A model generated the notes under the pieces. The model was not told the DNA's origin. It searched no databases and worked only from the letters and a program-made list of their open reading frames with translations. Shown piece after piece: positions 42,304-51,802 of a stretch of DNA of 64,000 nt (positions are counted from its first letter, which is position 1; each line of letters starts with the position of its first letter). The stretch spans positions 62,001 through 126,000 of the forward strand of contig NZ_STGY01000083.1 of the NCBI RefSeq assembly GCF_004912275.1. Reading direction: 5' to 3'. This DNA is from Glycomyces buryatensis (GTDB taxonomy: Bacteria > Actinomycetota > Actinomycetes > Mycobacteriales > Micromonosporaceae). The translations under genes and the position numbers were made by a program.

Positions 42304-44201
42304 CCACCGAAGCGCCCGCCGCCGCACCCGCGAAGAAAGCCGCCGCGAAACCCAACCCGGCCGCGCAGATCCACAAACTGTGCGCCAAGGCCGCCAAGGC
42401 CGGCACCGCCTCCCTCCGCTCCGTCGACGCCAAAGCGGCGGCCGAAGTGGACGAGGTCGCGCGCTGGCAGCCCGACAAGCCCGTCGCCGTGATCGTCGGC
42501 GAGACCAAGCGCGGCAAGTCCTCTTTGGTGAACGCCTTGTTGGGGACGCCGGGCTTGTCGCCGGTCGACGCCGCCGTCGCCACCACCGCCTATCTGGAGT
42601 TCGCCCACGCCGAGCAGGCGTCAGTCCGCGCCTGGCAGCCGGGAGCGGCCGACCCGATGCTGCTGGGCACCGGCGACCTGCGCAACTGGGCGACACGCCT
42701 GGGCACGCTGCCGCCGGGGATGCTCCCGCCCAAGCGAATGCTCGTCGGCCAGCCCGCGCCGCTGCTCAAACACTTGTCGATCGTGGACACGCCCGGGACG
42801 GGCGGTCTCGACCCCGACCACGCCCAGATCGCCCTCGAAGCGGTCTCCCGGGCGACGTGCCTGATCATGGTCACCGACTCGTCCTCGCCGATGGCCAAGA
42901 CCGAACTGGACTTTCTGTCCGAGGCCTCCCGCCGCGTCAACTTCGTCGTCTTCGCTTTGACCAAGACCGACACGTATCCGGGGTGGCGGACGGTCCTGGA
43001 GGAGAACCGGGCCCTGATCGAGGCCCACGCGCCGCGGTTCCGCCACGCCCCGCACTTCCCGGTCTCGGCGATGCTCGCCGAGCACGCCCTCGCCTCTTCT
43101 GGCCCCACCCGCCAGGCCCTGGCCAAGGAGTCCGGGATCGGCAAGCTGCAGCGGGCGCTGGTGCGCGTCGGCTCGGCCGGGAAGGCCCTGGTCGCGGCGA
43201 ACGTCGTGCGGGCCGCCCGCACCGAGTTCGCCCGGCTCGCCAAGTCCGCGCAGGAGGACATGAAGGCCTACGACCCCGACCCGGCCGCGGCCGACCGCAT
43301 CAAGGAAGAGAAGAAGCAGGTCCTGTCGACCAAACGGTCCGAGACCAAGAAGGCGAACCTGGCGCTCAGGGTAGAGACCCAGCGCGCCAAGATCGAATCG
43401 CAAGGCCGGCTCCGCACCCACCTGCAGGAACTTGAGGAAGCGCTCCTCGACGAGGTCGAGAAGGCCTCCAAATCCGACCTGGAGGCGATGCCCGAACGCG
43501 TCGAGATCGCCCTGCAGGCCATCGCCGCCCGCCTCTCGGGCGAGTTGCACCACCGGTTCGTGCTCCTGGCCGAACGCGTGCTCCGGCAGGTGTTCAACGA
43601 GGAGGAGCTGAACCAGGCCACCGGCCAGATCAACGCCGGACTGCGCGCGGCCGCGTCGGGCCGGGCCCGCCGCGACGCCAACGCCGACGGGGCGATGCTC
43701 GTCGCCTCCTCCGCCGGTGTGGCCATGATGGCCGGACGGGCGGTGTCGATCGGCGCCGGCGCCATCGGCCTGGGCGCCCTTGGCGGCATCGGCGCGCTCG
43801 CACTGTCGTTCACCGGCATCGGCGTCGGCATCGGCGCCGCCGCGTTCCTGCTGTACCGCCGCAAGATCGCCGGCGACCGCCAGGCCGCCAAGCAGTGGAT
43901 CCAACGGGTGATCGCCGAAGCCCGCGCCAACCTCAACGAGGAGATCGGCTTCCGCTTCACCGAGGTCGAGTTCGTGTTCAACACGACCCTCGATGACGCC
44001 CTGGAGCGGCGCGGCACCGAATACGATGCCCGCATCTCCGCGGCCGAATCGGCCGCGAAGGCCGACCAGGCCGCCCGGGCCAAGAAGCAGGCCGCGCTCA
44101 AGCAGCGCCGCGACTCGATGGCTCAGAAGGTCAAACAGCTGGACGAAGTGCTGGCGAAGGCCCGCACGCTCGTGCCGGGCGAGGAGGACACCGATGGATG
44201 A
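42300..44201 (+). CDS. Dynamin-family GTPase (second of pair)
   Basis: 633 aa. G1 'GETKRGKSSLVNALLG' (67-82), G3 'IVDTPGTGGLD', G4 'LTKTDT'. A coiled-coil region lies at ~330-400, a hydrophobic hairpin at ~475-520 ('GAIGLGALGGIGALALSFTG') that should insert in the membrane, and a helical tail. This matches IniC/DynA-like dynamins that pair with a second dynamin. Coupled by overlap to the GrpE-like gene and to the next. Confidence 0.9.
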   Translation: MTTEAPAAAPAKKAAAKPNPAAQIHKLCAKAAKAGTASLRSVDAKAAAEVDEVARWQPDKPVAVIVGETKRGKSSLVNALLGTPGLSPVDAAVATTAYLEFAHAEQASVRAWQPGAADPMLLGTGDLRNWATRLGTLPPGMLPPKRMLVGQPAPLLKHLSIVDTPGTGGLDPDHAQIALEAVSRATCLIMVTDSSSPMAKTELDFLSEASRRVNFVVFALTKTDTYPGWRTVLEENRALIEAHAPRFRHAPHFPVSAMLAEHALASSGPTRQALAKESGIGKLQRALVRVGSAGKALVAANVVRAARTEFARLAKSAQEDMKAYDPDPAAADRIKEEKKQVLSTKRSETKKANLALRVETQRAKIESQGRLRTHLQELEEALLDEVEKASKSDLEAMPERVEIALQAIAARLSGELHHRFVLLAERVLRQVFNEEELNQATGQINAGLRAAASGRARRDANADGAMLVASSAGVAMMAGRAVSIGAGAIGLGALGGIGALALSFTGIGVGIGAAAFLLYRRKIAGDRQAAKQWIQRVIAEARANLNEEIGFRFTEVEFVFNTTLDDALERRGTEYDARISAAESAAKADQAARAKKQAALKQRRDSMAQKVKQLDEVLAKARTLVPGEEDTDG

Positions 44202-44694
44202 GTTCGATCAGTTCGACGCGGGCGACGGCGACGACTTCGACCCCGGCGGCGCCCTCGACGGAACCGACGAGGGACCGAGCGACTTCGGCGGCTTCGACGA
44301 AGGCGACGGCGACGGCGGCGATGACCTGTTCGCCTTCGACGACGCCACCGACGAAACCGACCTCGACGACGGGCTCGAAGCGGGCCTCGACATCGAGGCC
44401 GACCTCGACGAGAACGTCGAAGAGCCCGAGGCCGAGAACGCGGGCGCCGAACCGGCGTATGCGGCAACGTATGAGGACATGCTCGTCGCCGACGCCGACA
44501 ACCCGGCCTCGTTCCCGCCCGAGCTCGACATCGACGTGCCCGAACCGGTCGACGGCTACCCGTGGGTCGACCTGGATGCGCTCGGCACGGCCGAGGACCA
44601 GCCGTGGATGAACACCGTCGACGCCTCCGAGTACGCCATCGACGACATCGACGACCCGGCCGCGCAAGCCCTCGCCCGCTTCTGGCAAGGATGA
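44194..44694 (+). CDS. Highly acidic protein of the dynamin operon
   Basis: 166 aa, overlapping the end of the second dynamin by 8 bases. Residues 1-110 are almost entirely Asp/Glu/Gly (e.g. 'DGDDFDPGG'); the last 50 are more ordered ('VDGYPWVDLDALG', 'ALARFWQG'). No family recognised. It could be an intrinsically disordered adaptor or charge regulator for the membrane machine. The codons used are the same GAC/GAG-rich type as the neighbours. Confidence 0.7.
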   Translation: MDEFDQFDAGDGDDFDPGGALDGTDEGPSDFGGFDEGDGDGGDDLFAFDDATDETDLDDGLEAGLDIEADLDENVEEPEAENAGAEPAYAATYEDMLVADADNPASFPPELDIDVPEPVDGYPWVDLDALGTAEDQPWMNTVDASEYAIDDIDDPAAQALARFWQG

Positions 44695-44696
44695 AT

Positions 44697-44714
44697 GTAA
44701 GCGAAGTGTAAGCG
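44697..44714 (+). promoter_or_regulatory. GTAAGCG direct repeats upstream of the molybdoenzyme gene
   Basis: GTAAGCG at 44697 and again at 44708, 11 bases apart (one helical turn), in the 63-base gap before the molybdopterin enzyme. The spacing fits a tandem site for an OmpR-class response regulator; no such regulator is encoded nearby. Confidence 0.4.
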
Positions 44715-44757
44715 CCGCACCGGGCGGTACAGGGCGCGGCGGCGCCATGATGGAGAG

Positions 44758-46266
44758 GTGGAGACACCGAAGAGCCATCCCGCATCGCCTCGCGCCTGGG
44801 CCGGGGCCGGCATCGCCGCGAGCCTCGCCGGCATCGCCGCCGCCCACCTGATCGCCGCGGTCACCGAGCCGCGCGCCGCACCCCTGTCGGCCATCAGCGA
44901 CGTCGTCATCGCCGCCATGCCGCCGGCGGTCACGGCGTGGGCGATCGAGACGTTCGGAACCGCCGACAAACCCCTCCTCCTCGCCGGTCTCGCCGCCGGC
45001 CTGATCGCCGTCGCCGCCCTCGCCGGGCTGGCGTGGCGAAAGCGCCCGCCGGCCGCGGCCGCGATCATCGCCGTCCTCGCGCTGGCCGGCGCCGGTGCCG
45101 CGGCCACCCGGCCGGGCTTGAGCCTGGCCGCGGCGCTGCCTTCGCTGCTCGCCGGAGCGATCGCCCTATCGGTGCTGGCGTGGTGGTCCGGTCGGGGCCG
45201 GACTGCGACAGTGACCGGACGCCGCTGGTTCCTCGCGGCGGTCGCCGGTGTCGGCGCCGCCGCTTTGGCCGGGTCGCTGCTGGTGCGGCGGTTCGGCCCG
45301 GCTTCGGCCGAGGCCGACCGTGACGCGCTGACCCTGCCCGATGCCGACGTCCCGGCCCCCGATCCGGGCGCGGCCGATCTGGACGTGGGGGGCCTGTCGC
45401 CGTGGCAGACGCCGAACGCGGACTTCTACCGCATCGACACGGCCATCACCACACCCGCGGTCGATGTGGACACCTGGTCGCTCACGGTGCGCGGCATGGT
45501 CGACACCGAGCGCACCTACTCCTTCGACGATCTGTTGGGCCGCGAGCTGATCGAGCGGGACATCACCTTGTGCTGCGTGTCCAACCCGGTCGGCGGCGAA
45601 CTGGTCGGCAATGCCCGCTGGCTGGGCGTGTCCCTGGCCGATCTGTTGGCCGAGTCGGGCCCCGACCCGGCCGCGGACCAGCTCGTGTCCCGATCGGTCG
45701 ACGGTTTCACCGCCGGTTCGCCCACCGATCTGGTCTTCGACGGCCGCGACGCGCTCGTCGCGGTCGGGATGAACGGCGTGCCGCTGCCGGTCGACCACGG
45801 CTGGCCGGCCCGGTTGATCATCCCCGGCCTGTACGGGTACGTCTCGGCGACGAAATGGGTCACCGAACTGGAGTTGACGACGTTCGGCGCCTACGACCCG
45901 TACTGGATCCAGCGCGGCTGGGACGGCCCGGGGCCGATCAAGACCGCCTCGCGCATCGACACGCCCCGTTCGAAGGCCGACTCGGGGACGGTGACGGTCG
46001 CGGGTGTCGCCTGGGCGCAGCATCGGGGCATCAGCGCCGTCCATCTTCAGATCGATGATGGCGAATGGACCGAATGCGAGTTGTCCGAAGTGCCCTCCGG
46101 TGACACCTGGCGGCAATGGCGATTCGATTGGGAAGCCGATTCGGGCGACCATTCGCTGACGGTGCGTGCGACCGACGGGGACGGGAACATCCAGACCAGT
46201 GACGTCACGGGGGTCAAACCCAACGGCGCCACCGGCCTCCACAGTATTGCGATCACCGTGGCGTGA
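44758..46266 (+). CDS. Molybdopterin-dependent sulfite-oxidase-like protein with membrane domain
   Basis: 502 aa, GTG start with a GGAGA site. Residues 1-170 hold about five membrane helices; residues ~210-390 are the sulfite-oxidase Mo-MPT fold with the metal-ligand Cys in 'DITLCCVSNPVGGELVGN'; ~400-500 are the Mo-co dimerisation domain. The type is common in actinobacteria and probably faces the outside, oxidising or reducing sulphur or nitrogen oxyanions or sulphoxides. Confidence 0.9.
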   Translation: METPKSHPASPRAWAGAGIAASLAGIAAAHLIAAVTEPRAAPLSAISDVVIAAMPPAVTAWAIETFGTADKPLLLAGLAAGLIAVAALAGLAWRKRPPAAAAIIAVLALAGAGAAATRPGLSLAAALPSLLAGAIALSVLAWWSGRGRTATVTGRRWFLAAVAGVGAAALAGSLLVRRFGPASAEADRDALTLPDADVPAPDPGAADLDVGGLSPWQTPNADFYRIDTAITTPAVDVDTWSLTVRGMVDTERTYSFDDLLGRELIERDITLCCVSNPVGGELVGNARWLGVSLADLLAESGPDPAADQLVSRSVDGFTAGSPTDLVFDGRDALVAVGMNGVPLPVDHGWPARLIIPGLYGYVSATKWVTELELTTFGAYDPYWIQRGWDGPGPIKTASRIDTPRSKADSGTVTVAGVAWAQHRGISAVHLQIDDGEWTECELSEVPSGDTWRQWRFDWEADSGDHSLTVRATDGDGNIQTSDVTGVKPNGATGLHSIAITVA

Positions 46267-46397
46267 AATTCTCGGACCGCGCGGCACCAAAAAGGGCGAA
46301 GCGGCGGTAGATTGGCTCCATTACCGTCGACCGCGACGCCCGATCCCCCCTCGGCGGGCGCCGCTTAGTCCCCGAACGACCTACCGGGAGCCGAGTG

Positions 46398-47666
46398 GTG
46401 AACGAACCAGACCACTACCGCGTCCTCGGGGTGAGCCCACAGGCTCCGAGGTCCGAGATCCAAGCGGCCTACCGGGCCCGCCTGCGTCAGACCCACCCCG
46501 ACCGAGGCGGCGACCAAGCCGAATTCCATAAAGTACAGACGGCGTGGGAGATCCTCTCCCACCCCGGACACAGGCGCGAATACGATCTGCTGCGTTTCGG
46601 CAAGCGGGCCGCCCGCCGCTACGGGCGCGAGGCCTCGCGCCCGTCCCACCGCAAAGTCCGCAGCTGGAACGTCGGACCCCAAAGGGCCCCCGCACCCTCG
46701 CCCGCGCCGGACCTACCGGGCGCGCTCGTCTCGGTTCCCTGGCATGCGCGGCTTCGCCGCGCCCGGCCCATCGCCCGGCCCTCACTGTGGATCGAGCTGA
46801 CCATCCTGGCCGCCCTCGCCGCCGTCTGGGTGATCGCCGGACTCGCGTTCTGCGCCGCCGCCCTGGCCACGAACGCGCCCCTGCCGATCCGGGCCCTGTC
46901 GATCCCACTGGTCCTCGCCGGCGCCATCATCGTGCTCGGCCAGGTCACACGCTTCCGCTCCCGCCGCGACGAGACCGAACCGCCCGTCCCGGCCGGACGC
47001 CTCATCGCCGCCGGACTGTTCGCGGCCGCCGCAATCTGGACGGCCGGCCCCGGCTCCGCGATGGGCTGGTGGCTCGCCGTCTTCGCTTTGAGCGGATCGG
47101 CCCTGATGTGGCCGGCGCGGCGCGCCCGCTGGGCCGCCACGCTCCGCCGCTCGGTCGGTGCCGCCCTGCGCGACTACAACGCATTCGGCCCCGCCGGGAC
47201 CCGCCCGCGCGCCGACCGCCCCACCGGGAAGCTCCTGCGCGAGGTCCTGTCGAACCTGCCGGCCTCCCGCCTGTTCGTCGCCCTGCCCGCTCACGACGAA
47301 TCGCGCATCCCCCACGCGATCGTGTGCGGCGACCGCATCGCCGTCCTGTGCGCACCGGTCGGACGCGAGACCGGCGACGTCGACGCGGCCTGTCTGCCCG
47401 ACGCCGTCACGGCCCTCGCGAAGGCCGTGCCCGACGCCCACGTCCAAGGCTGGGTGCTGTGGCCGACCCTGCCCGAGACCCCCCGCGCCGGCGAACACGC
47501 GGCCGTCCACGACGCCGCCGTCACCCAAGCCGCGGCCGACATCGGCCTGTGGCTCGCCGCCGGCGGCTCCTATTACGACCTGCCCGTCCTCCAGTCCCTG
47601 CGGCTGCGCCTGGCCGCCGTCCCGGTCCAGCGAACCGGGCTCCCCACGCCCGCCGTCAGGGCCTGA
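46398..47666 (+). CDS. Membrane J-domain protein
   Basis: 422 aa. Residues 5-65 are a J domain with the HPD triad in 'LRQTHPDRGGDQAEFH'. Then come a basic linker, two or three helices at ~130-240 and a C-terminal alpha/beta domain that resembles the NERD-like part of J-domain membrane proteins in Streptomyces. It should stimulate an Hsp70 at the membrane. A GTG at 46395 is an equally possible start; GGGAG is 7 bases before 46398. Confidence 0.78.
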   Translation: MNEPDHYRVLGVSPQAPRSEIQAAYRARLRQTHPDRGGDQAEFHKVQTAWEILSHPGHRREYDLLRFGKRAARRYGREASRPSHRKVRSWNVGPQRAPAPSPAPDLPGALVSVPWHARLRRARPIARPSLWIELTILAALAAVWVIAGLAFCAAALATNAPLPIRALSIPLVLAGAIIVLGQVTRFRSRRDETEPPVPAGRLIAAGLFAAAAIWTAGPGSAMGWWLAVFALSGSALMWPARRARWAATLRRSVGAALRDYNAFGPAGTRPRADRPTGKLLREVLSNLPASRLFVALPAHDESRIPHAIVCGDRIAVLCAPVGRETGDVDAACLPDAVTALAKAVPDAHVQGWVLWPTLPETPRAGEHAAVHDAAVTQAAADIGLWLAAGGSYYDLPVLQSLRLRLAAVPVQRTGLPTPAVRA

Positions 47667-47683
47667 GAAGCGTTGCGGCCCAG

Positions 47684-47714
47684 CCGCTCCCGCAAGCGTT
47701 GCATGCGGGAGCGG
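47684..47714. repeat. Hairpin between J-domain gene and siderophore operon
   Basis: CCGCTCCCGCA (47684-47694) and its exact complement TGCGGGAGCGG (47704-47714) with a 9-base loop. No T tract, but placed to end the J-domain transcript. An AAGCGTTGC repeat flanks and enters it (47668 and 47693). Confidence 0.5.
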
Positions 47715-47751
47715 TGAGCAAACGCACCTGGAGCACACACGCGAACACCAG

Positions 47752-47757
47752 TACAGT
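47752..47757 (+). promoter_or_regulatory. -10 element of the siderophore operon
   Basis: TACAGT ends 8 bases before the ATG at 47766, without a ribosome-binding site. I see no IdeR/DmdR-type iron box in the 100 bases before it, which is unexpected for a siderophore operon. Confidence 0.45.
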
Positions 47758-47765
47758 GCTAGGCG

Positions 47766-49155
47766 ATGAACCACACCCACGTCCGCACGGCTGACGCCAT
47801 CGTCGCCGCCCGCTTGGCCGCGGCGGCCCGAAACGAACCGCTGCCCGCCTCAGGCAGCGCGCCCGGCACCGGCGCCTCGGCCGTCGAGATCGCCGCCGCG
47901 ATCAGCGCCGGATCACCGCACGCCGACCGGTTCCGATCCGAAATCGAGACGGCCGTGCACGGGATGGCGCTCGCGCTTGCGGCCGCCCGCCCCCACCCGA
48001 ACGACCTGTGGGCGGCCGCCGCCGCGGCCCACTACGACCGGACCGTCTGGTTCGAGCAGGCCGTCATCACCGGACACCCCACGCACCCGCTCTCGCGCAC
48101 CAGAGGCGGCCTCACCGACGACGAGATCCGCGCCTACGCACCCGAACACGCGCCCCGCTTCGACCTGGCCCTCTACCGGATTCCCGGCCTCGACGAGAGC
48201 ACCTTCTGGCTCTCGTTCTGCGGCAAGACCGAGCAGCTGCCGGTCCACCCCTGGCAGGCCACCCGATACGGACTGACCGACCCCGACCGGGTGTTCACCG
48301 GCGCCGCACCCCTGATGAGCCTGCGGACGGTCTCGGCCGGCGACCTCCACATCAAACTGGCCGTGGACCTGCAACTGACCTCGGCGATCCGCCACGTCTC
48401 ACCCGCAGCCGTCCACAACGGCCGCATCCTCTCGCGAGAACTCCCGGCCCTCGCCGCGAAGTACGGCATCACCGTCGTCCGCGAACGATCCGCCATCGCC
48501 CCGGGCCCGGACGGGCAGGGGCAGTCGCATCTGGCGGCGATCGTCCGCCCCGCCCCGCACCTGCTGACCAAAGACCATGTCGTCCCCCTCGCCGCGCTGG
48601 CCGAGTCCGCCTCGGCCAGCGGACTCGGCCACCGGACGCCCGATCGCCGCCGCCCTCGCCGGAGACGACCTCGACCGCTGGTGGCAGGCACTGGTGCCGG
48701 TATTGATGGCCCCGCTGCGGCTGCTCGACCGCACCGGGATCGCCCTGGAAGCCCACGGCCAGAACAGCCTCGTGATCTGCAAAGGCGACCGCCCGGATTC
48801 GCTGATGTACCGCGACTTCGGCGGCATCCGTCTCCCCCGCACCGGCTGGCCCCAACTCGCCGGAGACCTGCAAACCGACGACGGCCCAGAGCGGACCCGC
48901 AAACTCATCGCAGCGCTGTTCCCGACGACATTGACCGCTCTGGTCGACGCACTCGCGACCTGGACCGGCACCGACCCGGGCCAGTGGTGGGCGCCGGTCG
49001 CCGACGCCGCGCGGCAGGCCTGCGCCCCGGGGGACCTCGCCGACGCCGTCCTCAAAGCGGACTGGCCGCTCAAGGCCACCACGGCGATGCGCCTGGCCGA
49101 CAACCCCACCAAAGACATCTGGGTGACCGCCCCCAACCCCCTAGCCCCGCTATGA
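47766..49155 (+). pseudogene. IucA/IucC-family NIS synthetase 1, frameshifted
   Basis: The intact length would be ~460 aa. The first ~285 codons (frame of 47766) include the IucA/IucC signatures 'TGHPTHPLSRTRGGL', 'PVHPWQ' and 'HIKLAVDLQLTSAIRHVSP'. Near 48605-48640 similarity jumps to the +1 frame ('GRPIAAALAGDDLDRWWQAL', 'GIALEAHGQNSLV', 'MYRDFGGIRLP') and runs to TGA at 49155. The second stop overlaps the start of synthetase 2 (ATGA). One extra base, or two lost, breaks the gene; a sequencing error is possible. Confidence 0.82.
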
Positions 49156-50687
49156 ACCTGACCGCGAAGACCCTCGCCGCCGCCTGGAGGGAAAACCTCG
49201 CCGGCATCCGCGACACCGAGCAGTCCTTCGCCTTCGCCAGCAATGAAGGACCCTTCAGCCAGCTCGATGTCACCACCGCACCCGACCTGACCCCCGTAGC
49301 AGTCCTTGAAGCGATCCTGGGCGCCCCGGCCCCCGAACATCTCGCCGCCGAACTCGCCAGCGCCGAAACCGGCCTGGCCATCGCGGGCCCCCGCGCCTCG
49401 GCCCGCTCCCGGCACCTGGCCGCACTCGCACAACGCACCGGCGCTTCCAGCCTCGCCCGCCTCATCGCCGCCTGCACGGCCGCATCCGACCGCACCGCCA
49501 GGCTGCTGGAGACACTTGCGACCGAAGGCCACCAACTCCACCCGTGCGCGCGCACCAGGATCGGCTGGGACATCCCCGATTTCGAACGCTTCGACCTGGA
49601 GGCGACCCGGCCGGTCCACATTCGCCTCATCGCCGACACCGCAGGCGTCCTCGCCACCTCCGGCGCCGACCTGCGCACCCACCCCATGCTCGCCGGCCTC
49701 GACCTGGCCGCCCCCGTCGTCCCGGTCCATCCCTGGCAACTCGAACACCGCATCCTCCCGACGCACCAGGACCTGTTCACTTCCGGGCGGCTGCGGCTGC
49801 TGGAGGAGACGATCCCGGCCTGGCCCACCGCCGCGATCCGCACCCTCGCCGGACACACCGCCCCCGGCTACCTCAAACTCGCCCTCGGCATCCACATCAC
49901 CTCCACCAGGCGCGACATCTCCCCCACCACCGCCCTCCTCGGCCCGGCCCTCGCCACCTACCTCGACCGCCTCCACGCATGCGGCACCGAAACCGAGCAT
50001 CGGATCCTCGCCGACACCTCCGGGGTGTGGCTGCCGGGTTCACGCGACCTGACCGCGCTCGCCCGATCCTCACTCGCCGATGTCACCCCCGCCGGCGCCG
50101 TCTGCGTCCCATCGACCGCGCTGGCGGCGACCTCGCCGGTCACCGGGATCAGTCTCGCCGCGGAGTACGCCGACTGGTCGGGCAATGCGGACGCCTGGAT
50201 CCGCGATTACACGGCACTGTTCACCGGGCCGGTGTTGGGCAAGGCCCGCTTGGGGATCGGGCTGGAAGCGCATCTGCAGAACAGCCTCATGGCGTTCCGC
50301 GGCCCGGTCCCGGTTCGGCCGATCACCCGCGACCTGGGCGGCGCCCGCATCCACACCCCCACCGTCCCGTTCGATCTGACCCTGCCCCCGGACTCGCCCG
50401 TCGCCGCACGCGATATGGATCAGGTCCGCTCCAAAGTCGCCTACACGCTCTTTCAGAACCATCTCGCCGCGCTCGCAGGCGTCCTCGAACGCGACCTGGG
50501 CCTGGATACGGCCGCGTACTGGGCGGACCTGGCCGACCTCATCGCCGGCCTCGACCTGCCCGCGGCCGACCGCGACTACTACCTGGCCGACCAGGTCCCC
50601 ACCAAGGCCCTGCTGACGATGCGCCTGCACCCGGGCCGCGAAATCGAGACCACCGTGGACAATCCACTCGCGAAAGGCCGCCCGTGA
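49152..50687 (+). CDS. IucA/IucC-family NIS siderophore synthetase 2
   Basis: 511 aa. ATP-dependent amide/ester ligase joining citrate or a citryl intermediate to an amine. Motifs: 'PVHPWQLEH', 'LKLALGIHITSTRRDISP', 'GLEAHLQNSLM', 'RPITRDLGGARIH', and C-terminal 'TKALLTMRLHPGRE'. In the same frame as the first part of synthetase 1, so a 973-aa read-through ORF exists, but its middle is shifted non-homologous sequence. Overlaps the decarboxylase start (GTGA). Confidence 0.9.
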   Translation: MNLTAKTLAAAWRENLAGIRDTEQSFAFASNEGPFSQLDVTTAPDLTPVAVLEAILGAPAPEHLAAELASAETGLAIAGPRASARSRHLAALAQRTGASSLARLIAACTAASDRTARLLETLATEGHQLHPCARTRIGWDIPDFERFDLEATRPVHIRLIADTAGVLATSGADLRTHPMLAGLDLAAPVVPVHPWQLEHRILPTHQDLFTSGRLRLLEETIPAWPTAAIRTLAGHTAPGYLKLALGIHITSTRRDISPTTALLGPALATYLDRLHACGTETEHRILADTSGVWLPGSRDLTALARSSLADVTPAGAVCVPSTALAATSPVTGISLAAEYADWSGNADAWIRDYTALFTGPVLGKARLGIGLEAHLQNSLMAFRGPVPVRPITRDLGGARIHTPTVPFDLTLPPDSPVAARDMDQVRSKVAYTLFQNHLAALAGVLERDLGLDTAAYWADLADLIAGLDLPAADRDYYLADQVPTKALLTMRLHPGREIETTVDNPLAKGRP

Positions 50688-51802
50688 CCGACCTGCACGA
50701 CGCCCTGGCCGCCCTCCGGTCCCCGGCCAGCGCCTGGATCTACTCCCCCACCAGGTTCCGTGAACGCCTGGCACGGCTCCGTGAAGCCTTGGCGCCGTCC
50801 ACGATCCTGTACGCGATGAAGGCCTGCGCCGATCCCGCGATCCTCGCCGCCGCCACCGAGGCCGCCGACGGTATCGAATGCGCCTCCACCGGAGAACTCA
50901 ACGCCGCCGCAGGGGCAGGGGCGCGGCGCCTGGCATTCTCCGGTCCGGCCAAAACGGCCGCCGACTTCGCCGCAGCGGCCGCCCCACCGGTGCCGGTAGT
51001 CGTTCACGCCGAAAGCGTCCGCCAGCTCGACGGCCTCGCCGCGGCCGGCTTCACCGGCCCGGTCGCCCTGCGCGTCAACCGCGGACCGGCACTGCCGGGC
51101 ACGCATCAGATGACCGGCACCCCTACGCCCTTCGGCATTGACCCCGTCGACGTTGCCGCCGCGCTCGACCGCGCCCGCGCCCTCGGCCTCGATGTGGCCG
51201 GCTTCCACCTCCACGCCGTCTCCAACTGTCTCGACGCCGCCGCCTACATCGGGCACGTCCGCTCCGCGCTCGCCTGGTCGCGTCAGACCGCCAGATCCAA
51301 CCGCCTGGACCTGCGGTACGTCAATGTCGGCGGCGGTCTCGGCGCCGACCCCAGAGGCGAGACCATCGACTTGGGCGCTCTGGCGGCCGGTCTCGAGGGC
51401 CTCGACACCACCGGCATCGAGCTCGTCTTCGAGCCCGGACGCTACCTCGCGCAGGCCGCCGGCTGGTACGTGGCCGACGTGGTCGACGTCAAAACCGTTG
51501 CCGGGCAGGTGTTCGCGATCATCCGCGGCGGCACCCACCACTTCCGCCTCCCCGCCGCGTGGGGCTACTCCCATCCCTTCACGGTCCTGCGCGGTCCCGG
51601 CCGTCCCGAGGCATCGAACACGCAAGTGCGCGTCTGCGGCGAACTGTGCACGCCCCGCGATGTCCTCAACACCGGGCAGAACGTCGACACGATCGCCACC
51701 GGCGACCGGCTCCTGTTCGCCAATGCCGGCGCCTATGGCTGGGAAATCTCCCACGATCGCTTCCTCGATCACGCCCGCCCGACACGCATCGTCATCGACT
51801 GA
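50684..51802 (+). CDS. Type III PLP-dependent decarboxylase of the siderophore operon
   Basis: 372 aa, alanine-racemase-fold decarboxylase. PLP lysine in 'ILYAMKACAD' (~43), Gly-rich 'VNVGGGLGADPRGE', substrate loop 'CGELCTPRDVL'. Like SbnH of staphyloferrin B and AcsE of achromobactin, it probably decarboxylates an amino acid or citryl-amino acid to supply a diamine unit. Third gene of a coupled operon; no exporter or uptake gene follows within the window. Confidence 0.88.
   Translation: MTDLHDALAALRSPASAWIYSPTRFRERLARLREALAPSTILYAMKACADPAILAAATEAADGIECASTGELNAAAGAGARRLAFSGPAKTAADFAAAAAPPVPVVVHAESVRQLDGLAAAGFTGPVALRVNRGPALPGTHQMTGTPTPFGIDPVDVAAALDRARALGLDVAGFHLHAVSNCLDAAAYIGHVRSALAWSRQTARSNRLDLRYVNVGGGLGADPRGETIDLGALAAGLEGLDTTGIELVFEPGRYLAQAAGWYVADVVDVKTVAGQVFAIIRGGTHHFRLPAAWGYSHPFTVLRGPGRPEASNTQVRVCGELCTPRDVLNTGQNVDTIATGDRLLFANAGAYGWEISHDRFLDHARPTRIVID

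Noticed and set aside
47766-50687. A single 973-aa fused double IucA/IucC protein
   Set aside because: The middle (48640-49150) in this frame is Arg/Pro-rich shadow sequence; the family motifs continue in the +1 frame and a proper ATG for synthetase 2 lies at 49152.
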